Assembly: GCA_026214975.1 (NCBI GenBank)
Contig: CM047806.1
Location: forward strand, 6,733,822-6,797,821
Length of the DNA stretch: 64,000 nt
Origin: Gentiana macrophylla
Lineage: Eukaryota > Streptophyta > Magnoliopsida > Gentianales > Gentianaceae
Reading direction: 5' to 3'
Numbering within the stretch: position 1 is the first letter of the stretch; each line of letters starts with the position of its first letter. The translations under genes were made by a program, and so were the position numbers. The notes below the pieces were generated by a model. That model was not told where the DNA came from and searched no databases. It saw only the letters and a program-made list of their open reading frames with translations. Positions 1 through 21,700 of this stretch are shown here, one piece after another.

Positions 1-662
1 TCCTCACGAGGTGCATGACAAAAGAGATCGATGAGAACTTACGCATGATGTATGACATCGCTAAGGAAATCAGGACAATGCCGAGAGACCTTTACTCAAA
101 AAGGACAATACATCTCAAGTCTATGAACTCGGCTCAGATTCAAAATTGCGAGACAAGGGGATATATGCGTAACTCAATACTTTAATCAACTATCTAAGGC
201 ATGGCAACACCTAGATATGTTGGAAACTCACCCCTGGAATGATGTTAAAGATGCCGCACTCTTTAAAGACATCATCGTAGAAGAAGAGAGTATTCAAATT
301 TCACCGGGGTGAATCTACTACTTGATGATGTCGAGGTAGAATTCTTGCTACTAAACCTCTTCCAAATCTCAAATCCATGTTTGCCGAGGTCAAACATGAG
401 GGAAGCAGGTGAGGAAAGTGATCTTCTTTTGAACCCCCTGTGACAACCTACCGAAAGTGCCACCACCTGCTGATCGCCGGGAACCTGCTTTGAGCTCTTG
501 AGGCTTACAGGAAGCTGGCTTGATAAAAGCGGGGAAGTCGTTTCGGTGACCACTTTGCAAACGCACTAATCACACCAAGGACACTTCTTTGGAAGCTACA
601 TGGCAAGCCTAACTCCTCCAAGACCTCAGGACACGCCAAGAGAAAGTCAAGCGGACACATAA

Positions 663-1058
663 GTGAGGAAGAAGATGACAACAAAGTTGAATGCTCACTT
701 GCTTGCATTCAAAGCCTTTCTAACTCAACAAAAGGGAGGTAGTCACTCTACCGACATAGCCTCTCATGCCAAAGAGGTAAATTCTACTCATCTATTAGTA
801 ATGAAACACTGGATTGTTGACTCTGGGGCCTCTTCCCATATGATGGTAATAAAAATCTCATTACTCAACTTAAGCCATGTCCCCAAATTCACAATATTAA
901 GGCTGGCGATGGATCTATCTCTAGTGCAAAAGGTTTTGGTCAGTGCACTTACTAATAAGATATGCTGCGCAGAATGTCCTATTTGTTCCAAAATTAGATT
1001 GCAATCTCATATGCTCACAAAACTTACTAAAGATTTGAATTGGATTTGTTGTTTTTAA
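663..1058 (+). pseudogene. Copia-A gag/protease fragment
   Basis: A 131-codon open stretch containing WIVDSGASSHM, the aspartic protease active-site signature of copia polyproteins (catalytic Asp in DSG). The expected downstream protease residues are lost to frame changes, and the sequence before 663 is gag-like but broken. It is a non-functional relic. Confidence 0.75.
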
Positions 1059-1199
1059 TGAGAATCAGTGCACATTCGAGATCATTCCTCAAAGGCAAAG
1101 TGATTGGGACTGCTAAAACTTGCTCAGTCCCTGCATTTGTGGTCAACCCCGTGAAGATGTAAGATCAAGATCGAATACGCCTCGGCGTGCACTCAAAAA

Positions 1200-2062
1200 A
1201 CCTGAAACAATATCATGTTATGGCATTATAGACTAGGACATCCAGTTTAGTTATTTAAAGTCTATAGATCTGAATTGTTTAAAGGTTGTAATTTGAATGA
1301 TCTTCAATGTGATATTTGTCGCTTGCTAAACTCACCAAATCTGTATGCAAAATTACCTTACTTACCATCCACACCATTCACCTTAATTCACAAAGGACGT
1401 ATGGGGACCTCAAGAGTAAAAAGCATAACAGGAAAGAGGTGGTTTGTTACCTTCATGATGACCACACGAGAACCACTTGGTTATTTTTAATGAAGGATAA
1501 GTCCGAAGTTGGACCCATCTTTCAAGAATTTTACAACATGGTCTCCACTCAGTTTGACACTAAGATCAAAATCTTGAAGACCGACAATGCTCTTGAATAT
1601 TATGAGTCTCATCTCGGTAATTTCTTGATGGATAAAGGATTGTCCATATCAAGAGTTGTGTTGAAACCCCTCAAGAAAATGGGGTTCTTTGAGAGAAAGA
1701 ACAGCATCCGCTTGAAATGGCTAGGTCTATTATGTTTACCACAAATGTTCCAAAATATATGTGGGGGTGAAGCCATATTGACTTCCACATACTTAATCAA
1801 GACTTCCAAAGCAGGTACTAGACTTCAAAACTCCTATCAAAACCCTACTGGACACACACTCTCGCCCCATCTTATTTCCCGATTACCTCAAAAATCTTTG
1901 GTTGTCTGTGTTTGTCTATATCCATGCCCAACACGAAGCAAACTTGATCCCAAAGCTCACAAGTGCATATTCCTAGGATATGCAAAGGACGAGAAAGGTT
2001 ACAAGTGCTACTCTCCTTACGAAAAAAAGATTTTACAATTCTATGGATGTAAAATTTTTTGA
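1200..2062 (+). pseudogene. Copia-A GAG-pre-integrase and integrase fragment
   Basis: Begins with LWHYRLGHP-like residues of the GAG-pre-integrase domain. It continues through a CDICRLLN zinc-binding piece, a KTDNALEYY-like catalytic-core stretch and the integrase C-terminal signature KCIFLGYAKDEKGYKCY. The reading frame changes near 1316-1490, where two frames carry successive halves. An expected motif resembling QQNGVAERKN is degraded around 1670-1700. Confidence 0.75.
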
Positions 2063-2559
2063 AAGGACTCTACTACTGACAAGTCCCTTTGAGGCGATCC
2101 ATGATGGAAACACGAGTAGAAATTGACCTAAACCCCTTCCCGGCCAGACTCTTAACCTCAAAGCAACTTGCGATCCTCACAGATTGAACCAGAGTATTCT
2201 ACTCGACTCACGGCCCTCATCGATCCCAAGAACTTAACCGACTCGAGCCGCGACGCTTCGAGCTCAGCTGACACTCGGCAATCACACGGATCCTCGTGCC
2301 CAGTCTAAGACATTGATGATGCGGACTATTGCTCTAAGGAAAGGAAAAAGATCATGCACCGATCATTCTATTCATACTTATTTATCTTATGATCGGTTGT
2401 CTCTGTCTTTGCCATGTTTACACAGGGACCTGGATTCTCACTCTATCCCTAGAAATATTCGGAGGCCCTTCAAAATGATAAGTGGAAGGTCTTTGTTAAA
2501 AGCTGAGATGATCGCTCTCTGGATAATCATACTTGGGACTCACAACTCTTCCTAAAAGG

Positions 2560-3780
2560 CAAGAAGACAAAGTGCTGAGATGGTTATTCACTATTAAATA
2601 CAATGTTGATGGTACAATTGACAAGTACAAAGCTAGATTGGTAGCAAGGGATTCACTCAAACTTATGGTATTGACTATAAGGAAACTTTTGCACTGATGC
2701 AAAACTCAACACTTGTCAGGGTTCTCGCTCTCTCTAGTTGTCAACTGGGTGGCCTCTACACCAATTGGATATCAAAATGCTTTTCTCAATGGTGATCTCC
2801 TTTGAGGAAGTCTATATGAATGTACCTCTGGTTTTGTCAATCCCCACACTCAGGGCAAGGTATGCAAACTCGGAAATCTCTATATAGTGCAGGCAAGCAA
2901 TCCCCAAGAGCCTGGTTTGGAAAACTCACTTCGTGGTTAAAGCTGCTTTGGATATCATCAATGCAACTCGATCACACCATGTTTGTCAAGACAACCAACC
3001 GGAGTGAGGTCCATTCTAATTGTATATGTGGATGATATCATCCTTTCTCTGGGAAGACTCTCATCAAATCCGTAACTTGAAGACCCTACTTGGCAAAGTG
3101 TTCCAAGTTAAAGATCGGAGCTACCTCAAGTACTTTCTTGGTATGGAAGTAGCTGAAACACCAATGGCATTTCGGTCTCCCAAAGGAAGTATGTCTGGAC
3201 CTCTGAAGAAGGCCGGCATCTTTGGGATGCAAACTTCTTTGTATCTCCGTGAGAAGGGCCAGGTCATACCCCATCGCATGGTGACATTCTTTGCCGAGGA
3301 AAGAACAATATCAAAGGCTTGTAGGCAAACTCATATACCTTTCTCACACAAGACGATATTGCATATAGAGGTCGATCTGGTCGATCAATTCATGCATTGC
3401 CCCTCTTGAGCAACATTGGGATGCGATGAATAGGATCTTGAGGTATTTAAAATCCACTCTGGCCAAGGCTCGCACTTCACCAAGTCTCACGATAGATCAA
3501 TCAAGGTCTGCCCGATCTTGATTGAAATTTTGGATGTCACATTGTGAGAAAGGTCTACACGCAGTGCTATTGCTCATATATGGGGAACTGGTTACTTGGA
3601 GGAGCAAGAAACAACCTCTTTTGTGTCAAGAAGCGATCTTTGAAAAAGGTGAACTAAGGGCACTTGTACTTGGCATTTGTGAAGCCCTATGGCTAAAAAG
3701 TCTTGGCGAACTTCAACAACCCGTATCGACAACCTATCACACTCTGTTGTGATAATAATTGACTATATGCATGGCGAGAA
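2560..3780 (+). pseudogene. Copia-A reverse transcriptase and RNase H fragment
   Basis: Successive frames read as reverse transcriptase: DGTIDKYKARLVAR near 2610, QNAFLNGDL near 2780, YVDDIIL near 3020-3040 (catalytic YVDD) and KYFLGMEVAET near 3125. RNase H remnants follow near 3520-3720 (TWRSKKQ-like). Many indels break the frame, so the enzyme cannot be made. Confidence 0.8.
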
Positions 3781-3981
3781 TATCCGATCCATCATGATAA
3801 AACCAAGCATGTGGACATTGTGATTACTTTCACGAAGGAAGATTGATGCCAAGATTATTCAACTCGAGGTATGTTCCCTCGCAGTCGAATCGATATTACC
3901 TTACACCAAGGCTATTCCTCCTTATGTTGTGATTAAGTAGCAAACTTGTTTTGCATCAACATATCTGACCAGGTTGAGAGG

Positions 3982-4333
3982 TGTGGAAATATTACTCAGT
4001 GACTCATCCTTTGAGGCTTCGGACAGGTGCTCGGTGATTCACGAGCCTTAGGAATCGTGCATAATATTTTTGTACACTTTATTTAATTATAAAAGACATA
4101 TTAATTGTGATACATATAAACAATTAATATATCAAACTCTAGTTTACTTTATGTCATAGACATAGCTTTTACTTTACTTTTACTTTTGCATGCTTGCCTT
4201 TGTGTCTACATACTCAGTGGCATGAGCTGAGTCTTAGTCTCTCTCAATTGTATCTATTTATACACCTCTCATATCAATGAATAAACTAAGTTGAAGTTTA
4301 CTCTTGTGTTTATCACATTCTCAAACTCTCTTC
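3982..4333 (+). repeat. Probable 3' LTR of Copia-A, truncated by the gap
   Basis: Non-coding sequence beginning TGTGGAAATATT directly after a purine-rich AGGTTGAGAGG stretch (3971-3981) that could be the polypurine tract. It is AT-rich in the middle and pyrimidine-rich before the N run. The position after RNase H and the TG start fit an LTR. Its partner is not in the window, so the call rests on context. Confidence 0.55.
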
Positions 4334-4433
4334 NNNNNNNNNNNNNNNNNNNNNNNNNNNNNNNNNNNNNNNNNNNNNNNNNNNNNNNNNNNNNNNNNNN
4401 NNNNNNNNNNNNNNNNNNNNNNNNNNNNNNNNN
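4334..4433. other. Assembly gap (100 N)
   Basis: Exactly 100 N, the usual placeholder for a gap of unknown size. It follows the LTR of Copia-A, and the similar motif ctcttc flanks both sides, so repeat collapse at this point is plausible. Confidence 0.98.
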
Positions 4434-5429
4434 CTCTTCAACCAAAATATACGTCAGATACTATAGATAGATGATGCAAATTCACTTTAAAAGCGTCAAA
4501 TGAAGCCAATAGGCTAGTTCTTCAAATACGTTTTGCTATTATGATCTTTTTTCCTTTTTCTATCTCTTTTTTCTGGTTATCAAGCATAAATTAATAACAA
4601 GAATACTTTCCTCTGTCACTTTCAACTTCCAGAGCCAACTGTACTGAACGAATCTGTATCAAAATATCGCAATATCTATCTGATCTTGTTTGGGTAATTT
4701 GCATTCACAAAGTTAAACTTACTCTATTGGACTATTCGCTTGCATTTTTAGCCGAATGAAAGAAGAAAAACAACAAGAAAGAAAATGAAAATCACTTGAA
4801 TTGAGCTCCATGATTAAGAAATGTAGCCAAACAACCAAACCCACCAAGAATTTCATCACAATGTTAATAAAGAACACGTTAAAAAGTTCTGTAATTTAAT
4901 TAACTGATAGCTTGAAAAGAACATGGGATCATGTATACACAGAAAAAAAGCCTTTCTAATCTTTACTATGATTCAGAGGATTTATCGAAGCTGATGGCTA
5001 TGCTTCTTTCTGGATTAGCAGGGAATGGTGTAATAAGAATTGAAAAAAAGGGGAAAAGAATGAGGAAGCATAGAGAGGGAAAAAAGGCACGATGCTGGGG
5101 ATGCTGCCAGGTGGAAGAATTTGATTGGTTAGAAGTCATGGCTCTTCTCTCCACAACAACCCACAGGTCAGTGTGTGATACCTATGACCTTTCCGTCGGC
5201 CCCCGTATTTGTAGTTTAGTTGCAAACACTTTCCTTTCTTACGTTCTCTCTAAAAGCATTTTAGCTTTCTCTCATCCTTCTCGTAATTGTCAAAATCCAA
5301 TATACCCTAACCCTTTAGCCCTCTTTTTCTCTATTTTCCCAATTTGACTGGCTCTCTCCTGTTGATTTGATAGCTTCAAGCCTGTATTTTTGTGCGATTT
5401 CAAAGGGGTTCGATCCATTTGGATGACTG
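4434..5429 (+). promoter_or_regulatory. 5' flank, promoter region and leader of CHD3 gene A
   Basis: No gene is recognised before about 5340. A long open frame at 4931-5347 has no recognisable domain. The sequence around 5400 reads as a 5' UTR exon ending at 5429, because the next bases GTATGT form a good splice donor. I see no clear TATA box, so the transcription start cannot be fixed. Confidence 0.45.
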
Positions 5430-5609
5430 GTATGTGTAAAATGCTATCTGGGCTATCTTGGATACTTTATTTTCAACTGATTTTTTGTTTTTGTGGTTGG
5501 GTGAATTGATTTAAACTTTTTATGTGTGTTTTAGTGTTTGTTCTTGATATGGGTAGTTCTTGATTGCTGAGCATGTGTAGGTGCTGAAGAATTGTGCTGG
5601 AAAAGAGGA

Positions 5610-5674
5610 ATGTGGACATTGTTTAGCACGTCAGTGATTGAAGCTTTTGTTATGGTACTTTCTTGCATGCAGTG

Positions 5675-5675
<1 letters not shown>
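5610..5675 (+). CDS. Possible upstream ORF of CHD3 gene A, 21 codons plus stop
   Basis: An ATG at 5610 opens a 21-codon frame ending in TGA at 5673-5675. That stop overlaps the main CHD3 start codon as TGATG (main ATG 5675-5677). The uORF exists only if the leader intron from 5430 ends at the AG of 5580. A second, better-looking acceptor (pyrimidine-rich, ending GCATGCAG at 5672) would remove it. This is sequence inference only, with no conservation evidence. Confidence 0.4.
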
Positions 5676-14953
<9,278 letters not shown>

Positions 14954-16358
14954 CATGAATGAGTTAGAGTTTCTGTCTGAGTCTTCAATGAAAAGGTCAA
15001 GCAAAAGGGTTTTTTTCTTCAATATTGTCTCAAAATTTTGTAGTAGTTAATGTTGATTGTCTGTTTGGGCTATTAATGTATAGCTATTAGAAATACTAAC
15101 TTTAATTTGTTACTGTAAAAAAGTTATTAGCTAAATGGGTGTGTAAATTTATTAAACAGTAGCATGAATTTCATCAAATCCTGCTTCATTTGTTCTTTTG
15201 TTGTACCTATAGTTATATGTACTCCGTACTCGGCGGTGTGATTTACGGAAAATTATTGTATAAACTCTGTTTAATGCACTGTATTATTAGATGTGTGATA
15301 TATGTATAAAAAGAGGGTAACATAATCTGTCTTTTTATATAAATGACATCCATCTGACGGTATGGTACAATAAAAAAATCTCTGTTGAATTATGGGTTGG
15401 TGGACAGAAACCAAATAAAATGGCATCCACGAATCTGTTTATTTGGTTTCCTTTTTTTTTCTTTCTTAAAATTTATTTTATTAAAATGTTAGGTTTTTTG
15501 AATCTTTACTGCAATGACAAACAGAGAAACATAGAAAGTAATGATTGAAAGGAGATAATTTAGAAAGTAAATCCCTGATTTGATTTTGTTAAATGAGAGG
15601 TCCACAATGTGTAATTACACATAATAAGTACTACATGTATGCTTGCAAATAATTTGTAAAATAGGCGTAAAATTTAAGTGTAATTTCTGGATTCAAGTCC
15701 CCATTTGAATGATTCTTCAAATTATCTCATCCTCGGGTATAATAAAAATCTTCTTCAATTTATCCTGCCCCACCTGCCCCCATTTATTTTATTTTATTTT
15801 ATTATCATTAAATGAAGAAGATGGTAAGTAAATAGAGAGCTTGATGTGGTAAGTAGTTTTCCTCCCCAAAAAAATAAAAATAAAAAATTGCTTGGTGGTA
15901 AGTAGCAGTTGCATCACCTAGCTAGATGACATTTCAAGGCTAACTTCGTCAGTAGAGTCATAACATTTCACATAGATGAATTTTGTGAATAAGTTATTAG
16001 GATGATGAAAATTTTCATCTTACCAAATAATTTTTCTTCATTATTATTATGATACATCCTTAGTGTACATTCGAGCTTTTTAAAATTAATTATAGACCAT
16101 ATAATCGAATCTAAAAAAATCAAATTGTCATGTGAGTATCTGAGTATTGATGTGATGCCATTACATGTCAATTTGTTGTTTATTGTGTGGTGAGAGAATT
16201 TGAGATGAAGAAACGATCATAACCACACGCTTTAAATATGAGAATAAAACCGCGCTACCAGATGCCATGGGTACTACTGTTTACACATCACATGAGACAC
16301 CACAATAACTTCCCAATTTGTTGAGGTATATTGAAAGGAAAATGATAAAGACACCTAA
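14954..16358. other. 3' UTR of gene A and AT-rich spacer
   Basis: Starts after the TAG at 14951-14953. AT-rich sequence to about 15400 with AATAAA-like strings (for example near 15366) is the likely 3' UTR and polyadenylation zone. From there to 16358 I see only AT-rich, gene-free sequence with short homopolymers. Confidence 0.6.
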
Positions 16359-16985
16359 GGGTTTGTTTGGATTGAATGAAAATGGAGGAGGTTAAAAAAA
16401 AAGCCACGATTTTAATTGAGGTGTTTTTTGGTATGTCAATACGGTAAGAAAAAGAAAGAAAAGACGGAGGAGGGCAGAAAAGAAATGATCTAATAGAAAG
16501 TAGAGATTCTCTTTTCGTCCATTTTCAGCAAGATTTGGAAGGAAATGATATTTTTTAAATATTTTTTATAATTACTTATTTTTTTATATAATTACTTAAA
16601 TAACCTTAAAATTAATACTAATAACTCACTAACCTAATGTCTAAAATTGGACGTGAGGTATGAAAGGAGATCATATTTAATTTTAAAACAGTGGATACGT
16701 TGTATCTGTTTAAGTCATAATTACCTTTTATTCTCTTAGTTGAATTGAGTTCATAATCACAGAAATAGTATACACAAAAACTCATAATTAGTTGAATTGA
16801 GTTCATAATTACCTTTTATTCTCCATTGACATTCTAAACACACTTTTAAACCTTCATTTCATTTTCGTCTAGTTCTATCCAAACACTCAAAATAAATTTC
16901 GCAATCTCTCCTTCCCCTCTCCTTTCTTCTCCGTCACTATCTTTCCTTTTCCTTTCTATTTATTTCCTTCAATCCAAACGGACCC
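16359..16985. mobile_element. Tourist-like (PIF/Harbinger) MITE, 627 bp
   Basis: Terminal inverted repeats: the left end reads GGGTTTGTTTGGATTGAAT and the right end, reverse-complemented, reads GGGTCCGTTTGGATTGAAG. Both ends are flanked by TAA (16356-16358 and 16986-16988), the 3-bp target duplication typical of PIF/Harbinger elements. No transposase is encoded, so it is non-autonomous. Confidence 0.8.
16654..16777 (+). repeat. Left arm of a 125-bp near-perfect inverted repeat
   Basis: Starts TGAGGTATGAAAGGAGATCA. Its reverse complement recurs at 17086-17210 with only a few mismatches. This arm lies inside the Tourist-like MITE and the other lies outside it, about 310 bp away. A transcript through both arms could form a long hairpin. 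Confidence 0.85.
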
Positions 16986-17085
16986 TAAATACTCCACACA
17001 CATCCCCGAAAAAGTTTAATATGTGGTCCAATTTTTTTGTTTTTGTTTTTTTCTATTTTTTTTCATTAATGTGCGGTCCCAAACT

Positions 17086-17540
<455 letters not shown>

Positions 17541-18688
17541 GAGCATAATGGCCCTATTGGTCCGATGGAGAGAAGAACCTATGATTATCTTTTTGGGAAA
17601 TTTCCAAACGAACAATTTCAACGAAATCTTTCAATTTCTTATTTTACTATGTTCAACTCTATGTATTCCCCTATCCATAGAGTACACTGAATACACAGAA
17701 ATGTCTATAATAGAGTTTTGTCTCGTTCATATCAACAGCTACACTATACAATATTGAAATGCTCGACTGTTGTATATGATTATGAACTCAATACAATAAG
17801 TCCTCATTCCCTTTAATGCAAAGCTATAAATAATCATTTACATTACAAGAATCCCACTTCCCTTAAAGACTTCCACAGCTTTTATGAACAATATCTACTA
17901 TTCAATCTTTGAAATCCAACAATGTATATTAACGGCAATGAAGAAGATACCCCAAAAAGGTCGCACCTTTTCAAGAACCAACCAAAAAAAAAAAAAAAAG
18001 GATTTTCATTTTTTGATGATCGACGGCTACAGCCTACAAGCAACTAATGTTGTTATGGATTAATAACGTGGGGGTAGAAAGGCGTTGGAAAGATGAGAAC
18101 TTTGAAACAAGAAACGTGTAACGGCATTGTTAGAGCAACGATTTAAGGAGAAAATTAAGCTCTGTGTGTGAAGAGAAGATATGGACAGTCAAAATGCTGA
18201 CGCAGAGACATTCAGGAGGATGCCACGTGGATGCATGTGGTTGGTTTGCACACCTGGGAGCTTCCCTCTGCAAACAACTCGTGTCAGTGTATGTATTTTT
18301 GGTGTGACGGATGGTTACATTCGGTGCGACCCGGGCTCACCTAGTTACTCACTTTCCTTGTATATATATAGAGACACATGTATCTATTCATTACACAAGG
18401 ATATCTTCATACCTTTGCTTAGTTCTCTGTATTTTCTCATACATATATACCCTTTACCCCTTTTGCCTCTTGTGTTTTGTGTGTGCTTTTTTCACTCATT
18501 TCCAGTTGATTGGTAGTCAAAAGAGTGGATTTTTAAGAGAATTTTGGCTTTTGGGTGATTGGTGAGTTGAAGTTCCTATCAGGGCTATTTTTTTTTCCTT
18601 TTTATTTTTGTTGATGGTGATGTGATTGAATTTATGCTGTGTTTTTTTCTGTCTTCTTGTATTTGAGTATCCAATGTTTTTTTTACAG
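17541..18688 (+). promoter_or_regulatory. Spacer, promoter and leader of CHD3 gene B
   Basis: 17541-17760 may continue the organelle-derived insert (one frame reads [18 protein letters not shown]), but I do not recognise it. An A-rich run is at 17984-17999. A TATATATATAGAG stretch at about 18360-18372 is a plausible TATA box. A leader exon probably ends at 18561, with an intron from GTGAGT (18562) to a pyrimidine-rich acceptor ending at 18688. Confidence 0.5.
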
Positions 18689-18724
18689 GAGAAAAAGGCA
18701 AGGATTTTTGGACCAAAATTAAAG

Positions 18725-21700
18725 ATGGAGAGTGGCACCTCTACTCCTGCAAATGAATCATCTGTGAATGCAGTGGAAAATGTGGAGATACCTGCTTGTT
18801 CAATAGGAGATGATGGGGTAAGCACCTACTTGTTTAACTTTCTACTTTTTATATATCAGTTGAACCGATTAGTTGATTAACGATTGTAGATGATAGTTGT
18901 ATAAAAGTTGTGTCTATAGAGTGAATTGGGATCACTCTCTTGTGGAAACAATGTTGTGATGCCTCAAGTGACCTTATTTCAGAGTTAAAACACAAATGTC
19001 TTAATGTGTATCTCTGTTAATTTTAAGAAACACGTAACGAGTGTAGATGATAGTTGTGTAAAAAGTTGTGTCTTCAGCGTGAATTGGGACCCCCTCTTGT
19101 GAAAATGGTGTTGTAATTCCTCCCTATCTCAACGTTAAAACACTTGAATAGTTGTATGTATGCTGTGTCTTTAGTGTGAATTGGGAACCTCTCTTGTGAA
19201 AATAGTGATGTGATCGCTTGAGTGATCTTACTTTAACGCTTAAACACGAGTGTCTTAATGTGTATCCCAATTTATTCTAAAACATACGTGACAACTGCAG
19301 ATGTTAGTTGTATAAAAGTTGTGCCTTTAAGGTGGAAATGGGATTCCGTGTTGTGAAAATTGTGTAGTAATCCCTCCAGGGACCCTATCTCAACATTAAA
19401 ACACTAGATAAGATGTTTAAAAGTTGTGTCTTTAGAATGAATTGGGATCCCTCTTGTGAAAATAGTGTTGTGATCTCTTATCTCAACGTTAAAACACGAG
19501 TGTCTTAACGTGTATCTTTGTTAATTCTATAACACACGCTTAATACACTTGTGTTTGAACGTTGAAATCATGGTCACTGAATGGATCATTGAACCTGTGA
19601 ATTGAGCAAGGCTTATTTTGGGACCTTTTTTTTTTATCTGATAACAAGATGCCTGCCATTTTTTTTCCTTTCCCTTTTTCTGTTTAGATTACTAAAGTAA
19701 CGTTCAACCATTACCAAATGGCTTGTAACTCTTATTGTGCTATTTGCTCCGATCCTCAGCATTTCTACTCGTGTATGGTATGTGGTTTCGGTGGAGACCT
19801 ACTATGCTGTGATAAATGTCCACACACCTATCACCTAGGGTGCCTAGATCCACCTCTTAAGGTATGTTGATTTCATTAGTCTTTTAATTTTCACCTTAAA
19901 CTTTGTTAACTTAGCTGCTCTTTTTTCTTAACTAACATTTCCCTCATAAATGCTTACCTCAAGGATGTTCCTACCGGAGAATGGTTATGTCCTATATGCC
20001 GTCTAAACAGTCCGTCAGATAAAAGCTCAAGCATTTCAAAAGAAAGAATATCGACGGAAAAGTCTAAGAAACATCGCCATTTGCCAAAAAAAGTTGTTGG
20101 AGAGGGCTGTTCATTACATGTTAAAGATGAAGGAGAAAGCTCTTTGGAAGAAATGGTATACATTCTAACACTTTGTTTTCAGATTAGCATTTTCTTTCTT
20201 TATTTGAACATTTTTTATGCTGAAGGTAATATGCTGAATTTTGTCTTCCGATTAGAGGCCAGAAATAGTAAGTAGATGACGTGACTTGATACCGAGGATC
20301 AGATGCATTATATGGACACTTTTTAAAGCACAGGGATTATAAATAGTTTAAACATCGCACTAAGGAGAGATTAAGGACGCAATATATCTTGTACATTGTT
20401 GGAAAGATAGATGATGTAGATTAGTTATCAAAGTCATGTTGGATATTACTTTAATGGCCTTTTGATACTAGAGATATGCATTACATAGCTCTTGCCAAAG
20501 AGGGAAATGGAGTTTGCATATATGGAGTTTTCTTCATTGCATTAAAGATAACTACCTTACATTCATTAATAGAGGTGAATCATTACCGTTGCAGAAAAAA
20601 TATAACTTTGTTTAATTTGCTTATCTGGAGCTCTCTTTTCATTTCTACTAGTAGTTATACCTTTTGTAAAATTGTGATGAAAGCTTCATATTCTTCATCA
20701 TCGAATTCTTTTCTTGTTGAATCGGTTTAACGTTTTCTTAACCATATGTGGCTGATATGCAGGTTGATAAGATTTTGGGTTGTCGTGTACATGGGGACAC
20801 CGAACGCTTTCAGACAGTATTCAAAAGGTGGATGTTACAGACAACCCTATAGAAAACACAGGAGGGACAGGAGAAAAGATAATCATATACAAAAGGTCAG
20901 GTAAGAAAAAGTGTAAAGAACCAACTGGAATGGATGTGCAAAAGGGGAGTCCTAAATCTTCTATTGACTTGACGTGTCGTAGCATGGACGTTCCTCCAAC
21001 GATATCAAAGAATCCTCTCACAAAGTAGAGGGTTCAATGGAAGTAGAAACTGCTGGTGCCTCAAGTTCTATCACAGAAAAATGCATAAAGGTTCCAAATT
21101 TATCTGAATCGGCCCCATCAGACCAAGCAACGGTCTCTTACGAGTTTCTTGTGAAATGGGTAGGAAAGTCCCACATCCATAATACTTGGGTCCCTGAATC
21201 TAAGCTGAAATATTTGGCAAAAAGAAAGTTGCATAACTACAAGGTAAGGTATGGTCTGGCCAAAATAAATCTTTGTGAGGAGCGGTGGAAAACCCATGCG
21301 GTTTATCGCTGTTCGGCCTTCTGGTGACGGTTCAGATGTTGTCTTAGTTAAATGGGAGGGTCTTCCTTATGATGAATGCTCATGGGAGAAGATAGATGAT
21401 CCAGTAATTACCAAATTTACCCATTTGTTGGATTTGTATAATAAATATGAACTCCAAGTACTTGAGAAAGACAATGCCAAGAGCGCAGATATCCGGTTTA
21501 AACCTTAAAAGGAGAAGATAGTTGTTCTGTCTGAACAACCTAAGGAGCTTCAAGGAGGTCAATTATTTCCCCATCAGTTAGAAGCATTAAATTGGTTGCG
21601 TAAATGTTGGCAGAAATCTAAGAACGTTATACTTGCAGACGAGATGGGGCTAGGGAAAACAGTGTCGGCATGTGCTTTCATTTCGCCTTTATACAACGAG

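Larger units (their letters stand above)
1..4333 (+). mobile_element. Decayed Ty1/copia retrotransposon (Copia-A), 5' end outside window
   Basis: Plus-strand remnant with the copia domain order protease, GAG-pre-integrase, integrase, reverse transcriptase, RNase H, then an LTR-like end. Visible motifs are DSGASSHM (about 815-840), LWHYRLGHPS-like residues near 1215, a KTDNALEY-like integrase stretch near 1580, GYAKDEKGYKCY near 1980, YVDDIIL near 3020-3040 and LKYFLGMEV near 3125. Frameshifts and stops break every domain, so no full polyprotein is possible. The 5' LTR lies before the window and the 3' LTR runs into the N gap. The integrase-before-RT order identifies copia and excludes gypsy. 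I do not assign a lineage. Confidence 0.9.

Noticed and set aside
4931..5347. 138-codon open frame upstream of gene A
   Set aside because: No recognisable domain, biased composition, and it overlaps the likely promoter and leader of gene A.
17541..17760. Second organelle-derived fragment after rbcL
   Set aside because: Plausible by position, but I cannot match it to a specific plastid or mitochondrial gene from sequence alone.
18181..18516. 111-codon open frame upstream of gene B
   Set aside because: Contains the probable TATA box and low-complexity Ser/Leu/Tyr runs; more likely promoter and leader DNA.
18886..19555. CRISPR-like spaced repeats
   Set aside because: Unit size, intron location and plant context fit a minisatellite; no palindromic repeats with unique spacers.
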